Notes: a model not told the origin generated them from the letters alone. A stretch of 64,000 nt of DNA from Burkholderiales bacterium (GCA_016177875.1 JACOUL010000047.1:1-64000); one strand, 5' to 3'; numbered from the stretch's first letter, positions 18,384 to 27,947 are shown. Made by a program: numbers and translations.

Positions 18384-18818
18384 ATGAAGAAGACCGTACT
18401 CCTGGTGGAAGACAATCCGGACGAAATCGTGCTGGCGAGGCGCGCTTTCGACAAGGCTGGGCTCGATATTTCCCTCGACGTTGCACAAAGCGGTGACGAA
18501 GCTTGCGCCATGCTGGCGCACGACGACGTTGCTCGTCTCCCGCAATTGGTACTGCTCGATTTGCAAATGGTCGGCAAGAACGGGCTTGCCGTGCTGCGAG
18601 AACTGCGCGCGCGGCCACTCACCAAAATCGTTCCGGTGGTTTTACTGAGTTCGTCCGACGAACCGGAGGACATCGCTACTGCCTACTCCTGCGGCGCGAA
18701 TAGTTATTTGCGCAAACCCGTCAATTTCGATGCCTTCGTCGCCCTGGTGCGCGACGTTCACCAGTATTGGCTTGTGCATAACCGCTTGCCGCCGGCGCCG
18801 CCAGGAGAACCGGAATGA
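18384..18818 (+). CDS. stand-alone receiver (Rcp1-type response regulator)
   Basis: 144 residues from ATG 18384 (MKKTVLLVEDNPDEIVLARR), a receiver domain only. Acidic residues ED at the N-terminus, phosphoacceptor Asp in LLDLQMVGKNG, Ser/Thr in LLSSSDEPED and Lys in YLRKPVNF are intact. The extended loop and VHQYWLVHN C-terminus are typical of Rcp1-like receivers paired with bacteriophytochromes or hybrid kinases. The frame is open to 18246 but the upstream part has no receiver homology. It overlaps the next gene by 4 bp (ATGA) and probably receives phosphate from the large kinase two genes downstream. Confidence 0.88.
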   Translation: MKKTVLLVEDNPDEIVLARRAFDKAGLDISLDVAQSGDEACAMLAHDDVARLPQLVLLDLQMVGKNGLAVLRELRARPLTKIVPVVLLSSSDEPEDIATAYSCGANSYLRKPVNFDAFVALVRDVHQYWLVHNRLPPAPPGEPE

Positions 18819-20548
18819 AAAGCATACCCTTGCGCGTATTGCTCATTGAGGATTCGGACGACGACGCACAATTGCTCTTGCGCCTGTTGCGCAAGGAAGG
18901 CTACATGCCGGATCACCTGCGCGTGGAAAGCCGGGCCGATCTGCAAGCGGCATTAGCCGATAACGCATGGGACTTAATCATTTCGGACTACGCCCTGCCC
19001 GGCTTTAATGCGCATGATGCGCTGGTCGTCTACAAAGAGTCGCTGCTCGATATTCCTTTCATCATCGTTTCCGGCCACATCGACGATGTATCGGCGGTGG
19101 CGGCAATGAAAGCCGGCGCGCACGATTATTTATTGAAAAATAATTTAGTGCGTCTGGGGCCGGTCATTGCGCGCGAGCTGGATGAGACGCGAGTGCGCGC
19201 TGCGAAGAGAAACGCGGAAGAGGAACTGCGTTATCACGCTTTCCATGACCCGTTGACCGGCCTCTTGAACCGCCGCGAATTCGAACGCGCTACGGGAAAC
19301 GCCCTGCACACCGCGCAGCGCGACCGCTCCACGCATCTGCTGTGCTATCTCGATCTCGATCAATTCAAGCTGGTGAATGACACCTGCGGCCATATCGCGG
19401 GCGACGAACTTCTGCGCCAGCTTGCCATGGCCCTGGGCCATCAGATTCGCGCAAGCGATATTCTGGCGCGCTTGGGCGGCGATGAATTCGGCCTCTTGTT
19501 GAATAATTGCGACTTGGAAGACGGTCAACGCATTTTGCATAAACTCCTGGAGTTCATCCAAGACTTCCGCTTCCAGTGGGAGGGCGTGAGCTTTCAGGTC
19601 GGCTGCAGTATCGGCGTAAGCATCATCAACAGTGAAACGACCAATGCCGCCGAAGCAATGAGCGCAGCAGACGTCGCTTGCTACGCAGCCAAGGAGCTGG
19701 GACGCAATCGCCTGCATATCTATCAGCTCGATGACCAAGGCTTGGCCCAGCGGCGCAAGGAGATGCAATGGATTTCACGCATCAGCCTGGCTCTGGAAGA
19801 AAACCGCATGGCCCTTTTCCATCAGCCGATTTTCAAGATCAACGATGGCAAAACACCGAAGCTTGCCTGCCATGAAGTGTTGCTGCGCATGGTGGATGAA
19901 GCCGGCGTTTTGATTCCGCCCAGCGTTTTCATTCCCGCGGCGGAACGCTTCAAGTTAATGACGCCGATCGACCGCTGGGTAGTTCGCAATACGTTTTCCG
20001 CCATCGCCGAAAAGAAAATCCCGCTCGATTTAAAACACGACGACGTGCTGCTGTTTTTAAATATTTCCGGCGCCACCATCAACGACGAAGATTTTTTTGA
20101 ATATGTGCGCCGGCAATTTCTGGAGTTCGACATTCCGCCCAACAAGGTATGCCTGGAAATTACCGAATCCGCGGCAATCGCCAACATCGCAGGCACCATT
20201 CCCTTGTTTACCAAGCTGCGGGATATCGGCTGCAAGTTCGCGCTCGATGATTTTGGCAGCGGCCTGTCGTCCTTCGGTTACTTGAAACACCTGCCGGTGG
20301 ACTTCGTCAAAATCGACGGCAGCTTCGTGCGCGATATCACGCGTGACCCGATCGACCTGGCCATGGTGGAAGCCATCAATAAAATCAGCCATGTGATGGG
20401 CTTGCAAACCATCGCCGAATTCGTCGAGTCGGCCGATGTATTGGAGGCCCTGCAAGAGCTTGGCGTAGAATATGGCCAAGGCTATCTCTTGGGCCATCCC
20501 AAGCCCTGGCTACCGCTCGATCCGCAGGCGATCGATTTTTCGACCTAG
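18815..20548 (+). CDS. receiver-GGDEF-EAL response regulator
   Basis: 577 residues: an N-terminal receiver (about 4-125; IEDSDDDAQLLL, LIISDYALPGF), a GGDEF domain (about 145-305; DLDQFKLVNDTCGHIAGDELL and an intact LARLGGDEFGLLL), and an EAL domain (about 320-565). The EAL signature reads EVLLR; the Glu is kept. Metal and catalytic segments LEITESAA, LDDFGSGLSSFGYLK and VKIDGSFVRDI are conserved, so phosphodiesterase activity is likely and cyclase activity possible. It converts a phosphorylation signal into a change in cyclic di-GMP. It lies between a stand-alone receiver and the giant kinase in one operon. Confidence 0.92.
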   Translation: MKSIPLRVLLIEDSDDDAQLLLRLLRKEGYMPDHLRVESRADLQAALADNAWDLIISDYALPGFNAHDALVVYKESLLDIPFIIVSGHIDDVSAVAAMKAGAHDYLLKNNLVRLGPVIARELDETRVRAAKRNAEEELRYHAFHDPLTGLLNRREFERATGNALHTAQRDRSTHLLCYLDLDQFKLVNDTCGHIAGDELLRQLAMALGHQIRASDILARLGGDEFGLLLNNCDLEDGQRILHKLLEFIQDFRFQWEGVSFQVGCSIGVSIINSETTNAAEAMSAADVACYAAKELGRNRLHIYQLDDQGLAQRRKEMQWISRISLALEENRMALFHQPIFKINDGKTPKLACHEVLLRMVDEAGVLIPPSVFIPAAERFKLMTPIDRWVVRNTFSAIAEKKIPLDLKHDDVLLFLNISGATINDEDFFEYVRRQFLEFDIPPNKVCLEITESAAIANIAGTIPLFTKLRDIGCKFALDDFGSGLSSFGYLKHLPVDFVKIDGSFVRDITRDPIDLAMVEAINKISHVMGLQTIAEFVESADVLEALQELGVEYGQGYLLGHPKPWLPLDPQAIDFST

Positions 20549-20559
20549 CTTTTTTAATT

Positions 20560-23500
20560 ATGTATTTCCCGCCGGTTTCTCCACTGTACGGCCGCAATAA
20601 TGCGATCGCCAAGCTATCGCAAGCGTGCCGCCAGATCGATGAAGCCAAGCCGGCCTGGATATTAATTGAAGGGCCGGCCGGTATCGGCAAAACCAGCCTG
20701 GTGAATTTTGTCCGCACCACGCTGAATCTTTCCCCCACCCAGTTCGGCGGCGGAAAATTCGAACAATTCCATCGACAAACGCCGTACAGCGCATTAATCG
20801 CCGCGCTGCGCCGCTTGGTGCAAAACGTGCTGAATTTGCCGCCGAGCGAACGCGCCGCTTGGCAGGCGCGTCTGCGAGAAGTTTCTGCGAATGTTGCGCC
20901 TCTGGTCGACGTTCTGCCGGAGCTTGCGTTTCTGTTGGACGACATTTCGATGCCGGCGCCGCTGCCGCCGAAAGAAGCGCAGCAACGCTTGGAAGCGGCG
21001 TTCGCATCGTTTATCGGCTGCTTTGCGCGCGCAAGCCATCCCCTCTTGATTTTCTTAGACGACCTGCAATGGGCAGACGTTGCAACGTTGCGCTTATTAA
21101 AGAGCCTGGGCACCGATCATCCGCTCGGCCACCTCATGATCGTCGGTACATGCCGCGACAATGAGCTCACCTCGCTGCATCCTTTGCGGCAAGCGCTGGA
21201 TGCGCTACAACAACTCGGCATAACGGTGTCGGGCATTCAACTCAGTCCGATCTCCGCGCGCGACATGGAAGAATGGCTGTGCGATGCCTACGGCATGATG
21301 CGTGCGGCGGTAGAAGCACCGGCGCGCTGGTTGGCGCAACAATCGGAAGGCAACCCGCTGTTTGCCGGGCAGCTGCTCAATACCTTGCGCGAACGCGGCG
21401 TGCTGCACAAGGATGCCGACCAGCACTGGCACTGGCAATCCGATCAATTGCAGGAAGCGCGTCTCGCCGGCAATATCACCACCTTCATGGAAGACCGGTT
21501 GCGCGAGCTGCCGCTCGATCAGCAAGCACTGTTGTCGCAAGCGGCTTGCCTCGGCACGCAATTTAGCGTGGCCGAATTGTCGCGCATTAAAAACGACACG
21601 CCGGAAAACGTCAGCGCCTTGCTTGCTCAGATCGCCGAAGCGCAACTGGTCGAGCCGGGGCAAAACGGCGTCTGGCGTTTTGCGCATGACCGCATCCAGC
21701 AAGCCGCCTACCGTTTGATGCCAGACCCGCAGCGTCTGGCGCAGCATTTGCATATCGGCCGGCTGCTTCTCGCCACCACGCCAGAAGAAAACTTGGACGC
21801 GACTTGTTTTGATTTGGTTGCTCAATTCAATCAAGCCGCGCATTTGCTCACGCAAAAAGAGCACTTCATTGTCGCCGAATTGAATTTGCGCGCGGGGCGC
21901 CGCGCCAAGGCATCCGCAGCCTTTGAAGCTGCGCTTGGCTATTTGCGCGCAGGACAATCGATGCTGCCGGAAGAGGCGTGGCGCGACCGTAATGGATTGG
22001 CTTTCGAGTTGGCGCGCGAAGGCGGCGAATGCGCTTACGCCACCGGCGATGTGGCACTGGCCGATCAATTGTTTCAGACTGCGCTCTTGCTTGCGCAAAA
22101 CCGGCTCGACCGCGCCCGCGTGTACGGCAGCATGATCATGTTCACCCTCAATGCGGGACGTGCGCGCGATGCCTGGCAGCTGGGGTCAACTTGCCTCGCC
22201 GAATTCGACATCCATCTCACCATTGACCCGGCCATGCTGGAATCTGCCATTATCCGCGCAGAACCCGACATACGCGAAAAACTTGCGGCGCTGTCGTTGG
22301 ACTACCTCTTAGACAATTCGGCACAGCTGACGGCGGAAGAAGAAGCCGTAGGCGATCTGCTTCTGCGCCTATATGTCGCCGGCTATCAGATGGGCAAGCA
22401 AACTTATGCCTACATTACGATGCGTATGATGGAGTTTGCGCTGCAAACCCATCATCCGGGCGTGCTGGCGTTCGGCCTCATGAATTTCGCGGTGATTCTG
22501 ATTTCTCGCCACAACGCATATGCGGAGGCGGATCGTCATTCGCAAACGGCGTTGAAATTAGCCGAATCCTTGCCCGATCCCGTGCTGCGCGCGCGCATCG
22601 ATTATGTATTTGGTTCGATGGTGTCGCATTGGACTCAGCCGATCGCGTCAGGACTGGCGGCGCTGGAACGCTGTTATGAGCAGTCTTCGGCCACGGCCGA
22701 CAAGGTCTACATCGGATTGGCGCTCTCTTTCCAATTTCGTGCCCACATCATGTCAGGCGAACCGGTACCGGCGCTTTTACAGTTCTGGGAAAACACTGAT
22801 CCGGTCATTCAAAAAATCAATTCCGCGCCGATTGCCGCCATGTTCGTCATGAATCGACAATGGCTGCGCGCCTGGCAAGAAGATACCCTGTCGCCTACGC
22901 AATTCGATGCCGCTGATTTCGATACGGATGTGTTTCGCAAACAGCTGGAATCATTTGCCGCCAAATCGCCGTTTCACTGGTTCTGCCTGCTGCATGCGAT
23001 TCTCGCCTATATGCACGGCAAACCGGCCGAAGCTAAAGCGCATATGGCGCAAGCCGATACCTATCTCGACGCCGTCGCAGGTCAGCTTTCGATTCCCGAG
23101 CATCACTTCTGGCGCGGTCTGATTTTGCATGCCAACGGCGATCGTGAAGCCTTGAAAACGGCGCACGACATGCTGGCCGACTGGAGCGCCAACTGCCCGG
23201 CCAATTTTTCCCAGCGGGCTTTTCTATTGCGCGCCGAACTGCAGCGCGCGCACGGCCAGCGCGAAGCGGCGCTTGTCTCGTATCAAGCAGCGATTCAAGC
23301 CGCTCGCGACAGCCGCCATCTATTAGTATTGGGATTGGCGCTTGAGCGGCTGGGCGGCTATTTCCTTGAGTTGAATCTGCCACAGCAAGCCCATGCAACA
23401 CTGGCCGAAAGCGTGGCGGTATTCAAGCAATGGGGAGCGCCGTCTAAAGTTCGCCAGCTCGAAACGCAAGCTGTGCCCGCAGTGCCCGGCACAACAGCGG

Positions 23501-25149
23501 GCACAGCCAACCATTTGCAGTCGGTGATGAGCGAAATCCGGATCGACCGCTTGCTCGCTCGGCTGCTGCCCGAGTTGGCTCGTATCACCGGCGCGGAATG
23601 CATCGCCGCCTTCATCGATCGCGAAGGCCAGCTGATGCTGGAAGCGCACTTCCCGGAGCCGGATGCGCACGCTTCCGCATTGCCCCTCGCCCTGGAAAAC
23701 GCCAGCCAATTTCCCGCCGCGCTCATTGCGGACGCCTGCAAACAGCGGCGCATGTTAACCATTGCCGAACCGGCAGTGCATCCGGTCTACGGCTATCTGG
23801 CCAACTGGCCCTCCCGGCCGGCTGCCGCGCTCTGCTTGCCCTTCGAACGGCATGGCCGTATTTTGGGCGCATTTTATTTGGAACGCAGGCGAGACAGTTG
23901 GCCGGCCGAAGTTCTCGATACGCTTGAGTCCTTAGCCACGCAAATCGCGACGTCGCTAGAGAACGCGCTGCTGTACGCCAACCTGGAACAACAAATCGGC
24001 GAACGGGCTCGCGCCGAAAAAATCGCGCGCGAAGGAGAACGCCGTTGGCGTGCGCTGCTGGAACATGCGCACATGGCGGTGCTGAGTATCGACCTGGACG
24101 GCATCATCCAATATGTGAACCCCTTTTTGCAACTGCTGTCGGGTTACTCTTCGGAAGAATTGGTGGGCAAGGATTGGACTAAAGTGCTGCTGCCGCCGCT
24201 ATATCAAGCGCAACCGGCCCACCAAAAACTGCTCAAGGAATTGCATGAGCACGGCTACTATAACGGGCTCACCAAAATCGCGATCAAGAGCGGCGAGGTT
24301 CGCACCGTGGCGTGGTCGAATTCGCTATTACGCGATCCGGATGGGCGGCCGATCGGCTGCATCAGCCTCGGCAGCGACATGACCGATCAAATCAAGGCCG
24401 AGCGCGAACTGCACAGGCTCAACGCCGAATTGGAAGTGCGCGTCGCGCAGCGCACCAGCGATCTGGCCGCGGCCAACGAAGAGCTGGACTCTTTCGCCTA
24501 TTCGATCTCGCATGACTTGCGCGCGCCTTTGCGCAGCATCGACGGCTTCAGCCAGGCATTGTGGGAAGACTATCGTCAGTTGTTCGACGCCACCGCCAAC
24601 GATTATCTGCAGCGCGTGCGAGGCGCCGCCGACCGGATGGACGGCATGATCGACGCCATGCTCAAAATGTCGCGCCAAACGCGCGGCACGCTCATGCTGG
24701 AAGAAGTCGACTTGTCGGCGATGGCTCGCGAGGTGACCGAAGAATTGCAAATACGGTTTCCAGATCGCCTCGTCACCACCACGATTCAACCCCACATGAC
24801 CACGCGCGCCGACTCCAGGCTGATCCGAAACGTGCTGGATAATTTATTCGGCAACGCCTGGAAATACACCGCGGACCGGACCGGCGTGCATATTCGGTTC
24901 GACATGATCGAGCAAGAGAATGAATGCATATTCTGCGTGACCGATAACGGCCCCGGATTTGATCTTACGCATGCCGGAAAATTGTTCACCGCGTTCCAGC
25001 GCTTGCATTCCGGGAAAGATATAGAAGGCCACGGCATCGGCCTAGCCACGGTACAGCGCATCATTCATCGTCATGGCGGACGAATATGGGCCGAAGCAGA
25101 AGCAGGAAAAGGCGCATCTTTCCGGTTTACCTTAAAAGAGCCGAATTAA
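20560..25149 (+). CDS. large ATPase-GAF-PAS-histidine kinase hybrid
   Basis: 1529 residues. Order: AAA_16-type STAND ATPase (Walker A GPAGIGKTS with Lys44; Walker B LLIFLDDLQWAD near 165), a long helical, TPR-like region (about 400-980), GAF (about 990-1145; CLPFERHGRILGAFYLERR), PAS (about 1165-1290; DGIIQYVNPFLQLLSGYSSEELVG), HisKA with His1318 (YSISHDLRAPLRSIDGF) and HATPase (NLFGNAWKYT, VTDNGPGFD, GHGIGLATVQRIIHRHGG). The architecture resembles the large predictive ATPase/kinase hybrids of cyanobacteria and proteobacteria but lacks their N-terminal Ser/Thr kinase. No TM segment is evident, so it is a cytosolic sensor. It starts 11 bp after the GGDEF-EAL gene; likely the kinase for both upstream receivers. 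Confidence 0.9.
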   Translation: MYFPPVSPLYGRNNAIAKLSQACRQIDEAKPAWILIEGPAGIGKTSLVNFVRTTLNLSPTQFGGGKFEQFHRQTPYSALIAALRRLVQNVLNLPPSERAAWQARLREVSANVAPLVDVLPELAFLLDDISMPAPLPPKEAQQRLEAAFASFIGCFARASHPLLIFLDDLQWADVATLRLLKSLGTDHPLGHLMIVGTCRDNELTSLHPLRQALDALQQLGITVSGIQLSPISARDMEEWLCDAYGMMRAAVEAPARWLAQQSEGNPLFAGQLLNTLRERGVLHKDADQHWHWQSDQLQEARLAGNITTFMEDRLRELPLDQQALLSQAACLGTQFSVAELSRIKNDTPENVSALLAQIAEAQLVEPGQNGVWRFAHDRIQQAAYRLMPDPQRLAQHLHIGRLLLATTPEENLDATCFDLVAQFNQAAHLLTQKEHFIVAELNLRAGRRAKASAAFEAALGYLRAGQSMLPEEAWRDRNGLAFELAREGGECAYATGDVALADQLFQTALLLAQNRLDRARVYGSMIMFTLNAGRARDAWQLGSTCLAEFDIHLTIDPAMLESAIIRAEPDIREKLAALSLDYLLDNSAQLTAEEEAVGDLLLRLYVAGYQMGKQTYAYITMRMMEFALQTHHPGVLAFGLMNFAVILISRHNAYAEADRHSQTALKLAESLPDPVLRARIDYVFGSMVSHWTQPIASGLAALERCYEQSSATADKVYIGLALSFQFRAHIMSGEPVPALLQFWENTDPVIQKINSAPIAAMFVMNRQWLRAWQEDTLSPTQFDAADFDTDVFRKQLESFAAKSPFHWFCLLHAILAYMHGKPAEAKAHMAQADTYLDAVAGQLSIPEHHFWRGLILHANGDREALKTAHDMLADWSANCPANFSQRAFLLRAELQRAHGQREAALVSYQAAIQAARDSRHLLVLGLALERLGGYFLELNLPQQAHATLAESVAVFKQWGAPSKVRQLETQAVPAVPGTTAGTANHLQSVMSEIRIDRLLARLLPELARITGAECIAAFIDREGQLMLEAHFPEPDAHASALPLALENASQFPAALIADACKQRRMLTIAEPAVHPVYGYLANWPSRPAAALCLPFERHGRILGAFYLERRRDSWPAEVLDTLESLATQIATSLENALLYANLEQQIGERARAEKIAREGERRWRALLEHAHMAVLSIDLDGIIQYVNPFLQLLSGYSSEELVGKDWTKVLLPPLYQAQPAHQKLLKELHEHGYYNGLTKIAIKSGEVRTVAWSNSLLRDPDGRPIGCISLGSDMTDQIKAERELHRLNAELEVRVAQRTSDLAAANEELDSFAYSISHDLRAPLRSIDGFSQALWEDYRQLFDATANDYLQRVRGAADRMDGMIDAMLKMSRQTRGTLMLEEVDLSAMAREVTEELQIRFPDRLVTTTIQPHMTTRADSRLIRNVLDNLFGNAWKYTADRTGVHIRFDMIEQENECIFCVTDNGPGFDLTHAGKLFTAFQRLHSGKDIEGHGIGLATVQRIIHRHGGRIWAEAEAGKGASFRFTLKEPN

Positions 25150-25160
25150 ACTCGCACGAC

Positions 25161-25189
25161 TTGGCAGGCAAGCTTACCGGCGCTAAACT
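25161..25189 (+). promoter_or_regulatory. sigma-70 promoter of tRNA-Ala
   Basis: TTGGCA (25161-25166) and TAAACT (25184-25189) are spaced by 17 bp, placing the start about 10 nt upstream of the tRNA 5' end. Confidence 0.65.
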
Positions 25190-25206
25190 TAACAGCGATC
25201 CACGTG

Positions 25207-25282
<76 letters not shown>

Positions 25283-25290
25283 TTCATCTC

Positions 25291-25318
25291 AGGCCGGATT
25301 TTTTTCTGGCCTTTTTTA
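25291..25318 (+). terminator. terminator of tRNA-Ala
   Basis: AGGCCGGA pairs with TCTGGCCT across a T-rich loop and is followed by TTTTTT, starting 9 bp after the CCA end. Confidence 0.75.
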
Positions 25319-25664
25319 TCGCCCGAAAACCTGCACGGCGGCGGGGCTTCAGCATTTTGGCCGACGGATACCCTGCTCCAGAATCGCCAGAAATCCGCCA
25401 TTTTTCTCGCCGGTTCTGTCTCTATTCTCTGTTTACCCGGCGGGTAGCCATTGCATGCCTGCCAATCAAATCAAGGACTTGGCATTGGCAGTTCGGTGTC
25501 AACCATGCCTTGCGGTTTAACATCACGAAATATCGTGGAGATTTCAATATAGCCAACATCGAGATGCGTGGGAGACGACGTGATTACCAGGCAAGAACTT
25601 TATCAGTTGGTTCCCGCTTGACGAACCTCCGCGCGCATCCCATGACAACCCAGCCTCTCTCAAA
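25319..25664. other. gene-poor stretch after tRNA-Ala
   Basis: No convincing gene. A reading frame running through the tRNA into this stretch is an artefact. At 25580-25621 a GTG-led frame encodes VITRQELYQLV and then stops; this resembles the N-terminal TRxELYxLVW motif of some HTH proteins and may be a broken gene. With the adjoining AT-richer DNA it looks like decayed accessory sequence beside a tRNA, a common insertion site, but no flanking repeat of the tRNA end was seen. Confidence 0.35.
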
Positions 25665-26054
25665 TTGGAGGCAGCGGTACTGATCGATCCAGTCACCGAC
25701 GATGCACGGCTGATTTCGTATGAAATGGACGAGGATGCCTGCATCGCTGTTCCTGCTGAAGGTATCGATGATGCAGAAAAGAGGCGCGCTACAGCAACGA
25801 TCGATATTCTAGGGCTGAATCGATTGGACCGGCTGAATCAGAAACGTGCCGATGTATGGCAAGGATGTCGCGAGCACATTGCGGACTATTCTTCCGCAGC
25901 AAACGAGCCGCATTGCCTCAAGGCTCTACGGCAAGCGATGGCGATAGAGGCCATGAAAAAAATGGTCGAGTACGAAAAAGAGTTTTCTTCTATAGCGGAG
26001 GCATGCATTCGTAAGACAGCCCCGGAATCGATAAAGGCGAAAGTCCACGGGTAA
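25665..26054 (+). pseudogene. hypothetical ORF, possible gene remnant
   Basis: An open frame of up to 129 residues starting at TTG with GGAG overlapping, not after, the start. The product is acidic to neutral and helical in its second half (EPHCLKALRQAMAIEAMKKM), with no motif I recognise. In the frame upstream of 25665 the reading stays open without a start (DEPPRASHDNPASLKLEAAV), so this could be the 3' part of a frameshifted gene that began near 25580. It has no neighbours in an operon. Coding status is uncertain. Confidence 0.3.
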
Positions 26055-26199
26055 CTTTGCCGCCGCGGCAAGCTTATATGCTTCCAGGCTGAATGTGCAT
26101 GAGCCCTCTAAATTTAGCCCGTCCAGCAAGAAAAATCTCCTGATTTTATTTTAACCAACACGCAGCAGTAACCTGCTGCCATAGACAATAGCGAGTATG

Positions 26200-27210
26200 T
26201 TATGTAGATATCTGTACTCGTCGTATCATTGCCTGAACGGCCTCCGACATTCGAATTGGAGTCATGGTGATTTCAGGATGAGCTGTTTTAAATACACGAA
26301 ACACTTCGTCAGCAAACGCCTGGCCGATTTCTTCGACACCGGTGAAATCTAACACTACCGTTTGAAAGCGTTCAAATCGTCGAGTTAGACGCTTTGCCTG
26401 TGATCTAGAAACCAGCTTTTCTCCTTCATGCTGTGCGAGGCGTACTGGAACAATTGTTTTCGCAAATGAGAAATCTTCTGGCAGTGCGAATTTGTCGAAA
26501 ACTTCCTTCGTTGTACGCGGGCTATCATTATTAAGACGCATGACGACGCGCGTTCCAACTACATCTTCGTCGCTTTCGTACAGTATGTCTGGGGCTTCAT
26601 CGTCGTCATGTACAAATCGAAGTATCCCAGATCGTATCCAAAATTCGTCAAACATCTTAGACGAGAAGAAAATTCCCTCTCCAGAATGATTATCTGGGTC
26701 AGTTGTGAATTTGCCCTTTGCCAGTTCTAATATCGCCTCTCTGGCGTCATATAGATTGAGCGCGCGCTGAATCTTTTTAAAGATTCCTTCGCCCCTATCG
26801 GTAACAATAACAGTGGTATCTAGGATGGTTTGGTAAATTGATAGGTGCACTGTTTCAGAACTGGAGTGATCAATAGCGTTATTGACCATTTCTGTAATGC
26901 CGTGGTGCCATATGCCTCGCACATTATTAGAAAGGTCCTGAACTATCGGGGCTCCCAATTCGCGCCAAACCACATCTTCTGACAACCCTTCTCGAGGGTA
27001 CTCTTTGACCGCGTACTTTAATGTTGGTAAAGAGTACGAAATGCCTCTACCGGTACCGCTTGAGGCAATAAGGCCATCTCGTTTTAATTTTGAAAGCCAA
27101 GCACTTGCCGCTTGCCTCGAAACACCTTCATGTTCAGCTAACTTTGCTGCAACGTTGCTCCCACTATCGCGGATTAATCTCGCAATAGTCATTATTTTTT
27201 GCTTTTCCAT
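26200..27210 (-). CDS. HTH-GHKL ATPase-STAS-like (DUF4325) switch protein
   Basis: 336 residues from ATG 27210 (the frame is open to 27273). Three parts on one chain: a winged HTH (about 1-75; IARLIRDSGSNVAAKLAEHE, VSRQAASAWLSKLKRDGLI), a GHKL ATPase related to anti-sigma kinases (N-box EMVNNAIDHS, G1 VTDRGEGI, G2 HSGEGIFFSS), and a C-terminal STAS-like DUF4325 domain (VVLDFTGVEEIGQAFADEVF). RsbW-like kinase and RsbV-like STAS domains normally sit on separate proteins and switch partners; here they are fused to a DNA-binding domain. A palindrome repeated upstream (27238-27284) suggests autoregulation. The gene is AT-richer than its surroundings, suggesting acquisition. Domains clear; role unknown. 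Confidence 0.85.
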   Translation of the reverse strand: MEKQKIMTIARLIRDSGSNVAAKLAEHEGVSRQAASAWLSKLKRDGLIASSGTGRGISYSLPTLKYAVKEYPREGLSEDVVWRELGAPIVQDLSNNVRGIWHHGITEMVNNAIDHSSSETVHLSIYQTILDTTVIVTDRGEGIFKKIQRALNLYDAREAILELAKGKFTTDPDNHSGEGIFFSSKMFDEFWIRSGILRFVHDDDEAPDILYESDEDVVGTRVVMRLNNDSPRTTKEVFDKFALPEDFSFAKTIVPVRLAQHEGEKLVSRSQAKRLTRRFERFQTVVLDFTGVEEIGQAFADEVFRVFKTAHPEITMTPIRMSEAVQAMIRRVQIST

Positions 27211-27237
27211 AGCAGTATTGTCAAGATCAAGGCGTTT

Positions 27238-27284
27238 AATTGTAAAGCAAAAACACAGAAATTGTAAAGACAAGCTTTACAATT
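27238..27284. promoter_or_regulatory. three-copy operator upstream of the HTH-GHKL-STAS gene
   Basis: AATTGTAAAG occurs at 27238-27247 and, 22 bp on, at 27260-27269. An inverted copy, CTTTACAATT, lies at 27275-27284, making a perfect 10-bp dyad with the middle copy (5-bp spacer). The two-turn spacing and position 28-75 bp upstream of the ATG fit an autorepressor site. It may also affect the plus-strand gene at 27414. Confidence 0.65.
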
Positions 27285-27413
27285 CATAGTTAACATCATG
27301 CAAACAAGAGCGGAATTTCCAAGTTTCATTGCCTACATCATGTCAAAGTGGACGTTCCAGAACATTCATAACACTTTCCAACGGCGCCGCGGTCCCGAAG
27401 AGCGCACTTACTC

Positions 27414-27887
27414 ATGACGACTGATGACAAAAAATGCAGAACCAGACACCCGGCACTACAACGAATTATCGCGATCATGGTTAGCGTGATGAGTCTTGCC
27501 GCTGGCGATGCTTGCGCAGAGGTGGCAGTTACCGATGCCTGGGTGCGTGCCAGCGTCAATGCCATGCGTACCACGACCGCCTTCATGACCTTAAGTTCGT
27601 CGCAGGACGCTACCTTGGTTGCTGTCCGCACGCCGATAGCACGCAGTATCGACATTCTCGAAACGAGATCAGTGGGGGGATTGGAAGTCGGCTGGCCGCG
27701 CGGAAAAATTCAAATTCCTGCCGGCGGCTCGGTACGGCTGGAGCCCGGCGGCTTACATCTGCAACTGCTCGATACCGATATTCTCCTTGAAGAGGGGAAT
27801 AAGGTTTCGCTGGTTCTGAGCTTTGAGTTGCCCAGTGGACGTAGTGAGATAACAATTGTGGCGCCGGTACGTAACCACAACAAATAA
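27414..27887 (+). CDS. PCu(A)C-family periplasmic protein with lost copper ligands
   Basis: 157 residues. A short N-terminal extension precedes a hydrophobic signal segment (IIAIMVSVMSLAAGDACA), then the PCu(A)C fold: VTDAWVRASVNAMRTTTAFM, IPAGGSVRLEPGGLHLQLLD and GNKVSLVLSF. Family members carry Cu(I) to the CuA site of cytochrome oxidase using a His-x-Met motif. Here the usual HEM reads ILE, and the HVMLM strand is HLQLL, so the canonical Met/His ligands are missing. It may bind another metal or none. No cytochrome oxidase or SCO gene is nearby. Confidence 0.8.
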   Translation: MTTDDKKCRTRHPALQRIIAIMVSVMSLAAGDACAEVAVTDAWVRASVNAMRTTTAFMTLSSSQDATLVAVRTPIARSIDILETRSVGGLEVGWPRGKIQIPAGGSVRLEPGGLHLQLLDTDILLEEGNKVSLVLSFELPSGRSEITIVAPVRNHNK

Positions 27888-27947
27888 AGCCTGCGCGCTT
27901 TAACGGCCAACCCAAATATTGTTCAGCAGTTCTCCCATGAGGCTGCT

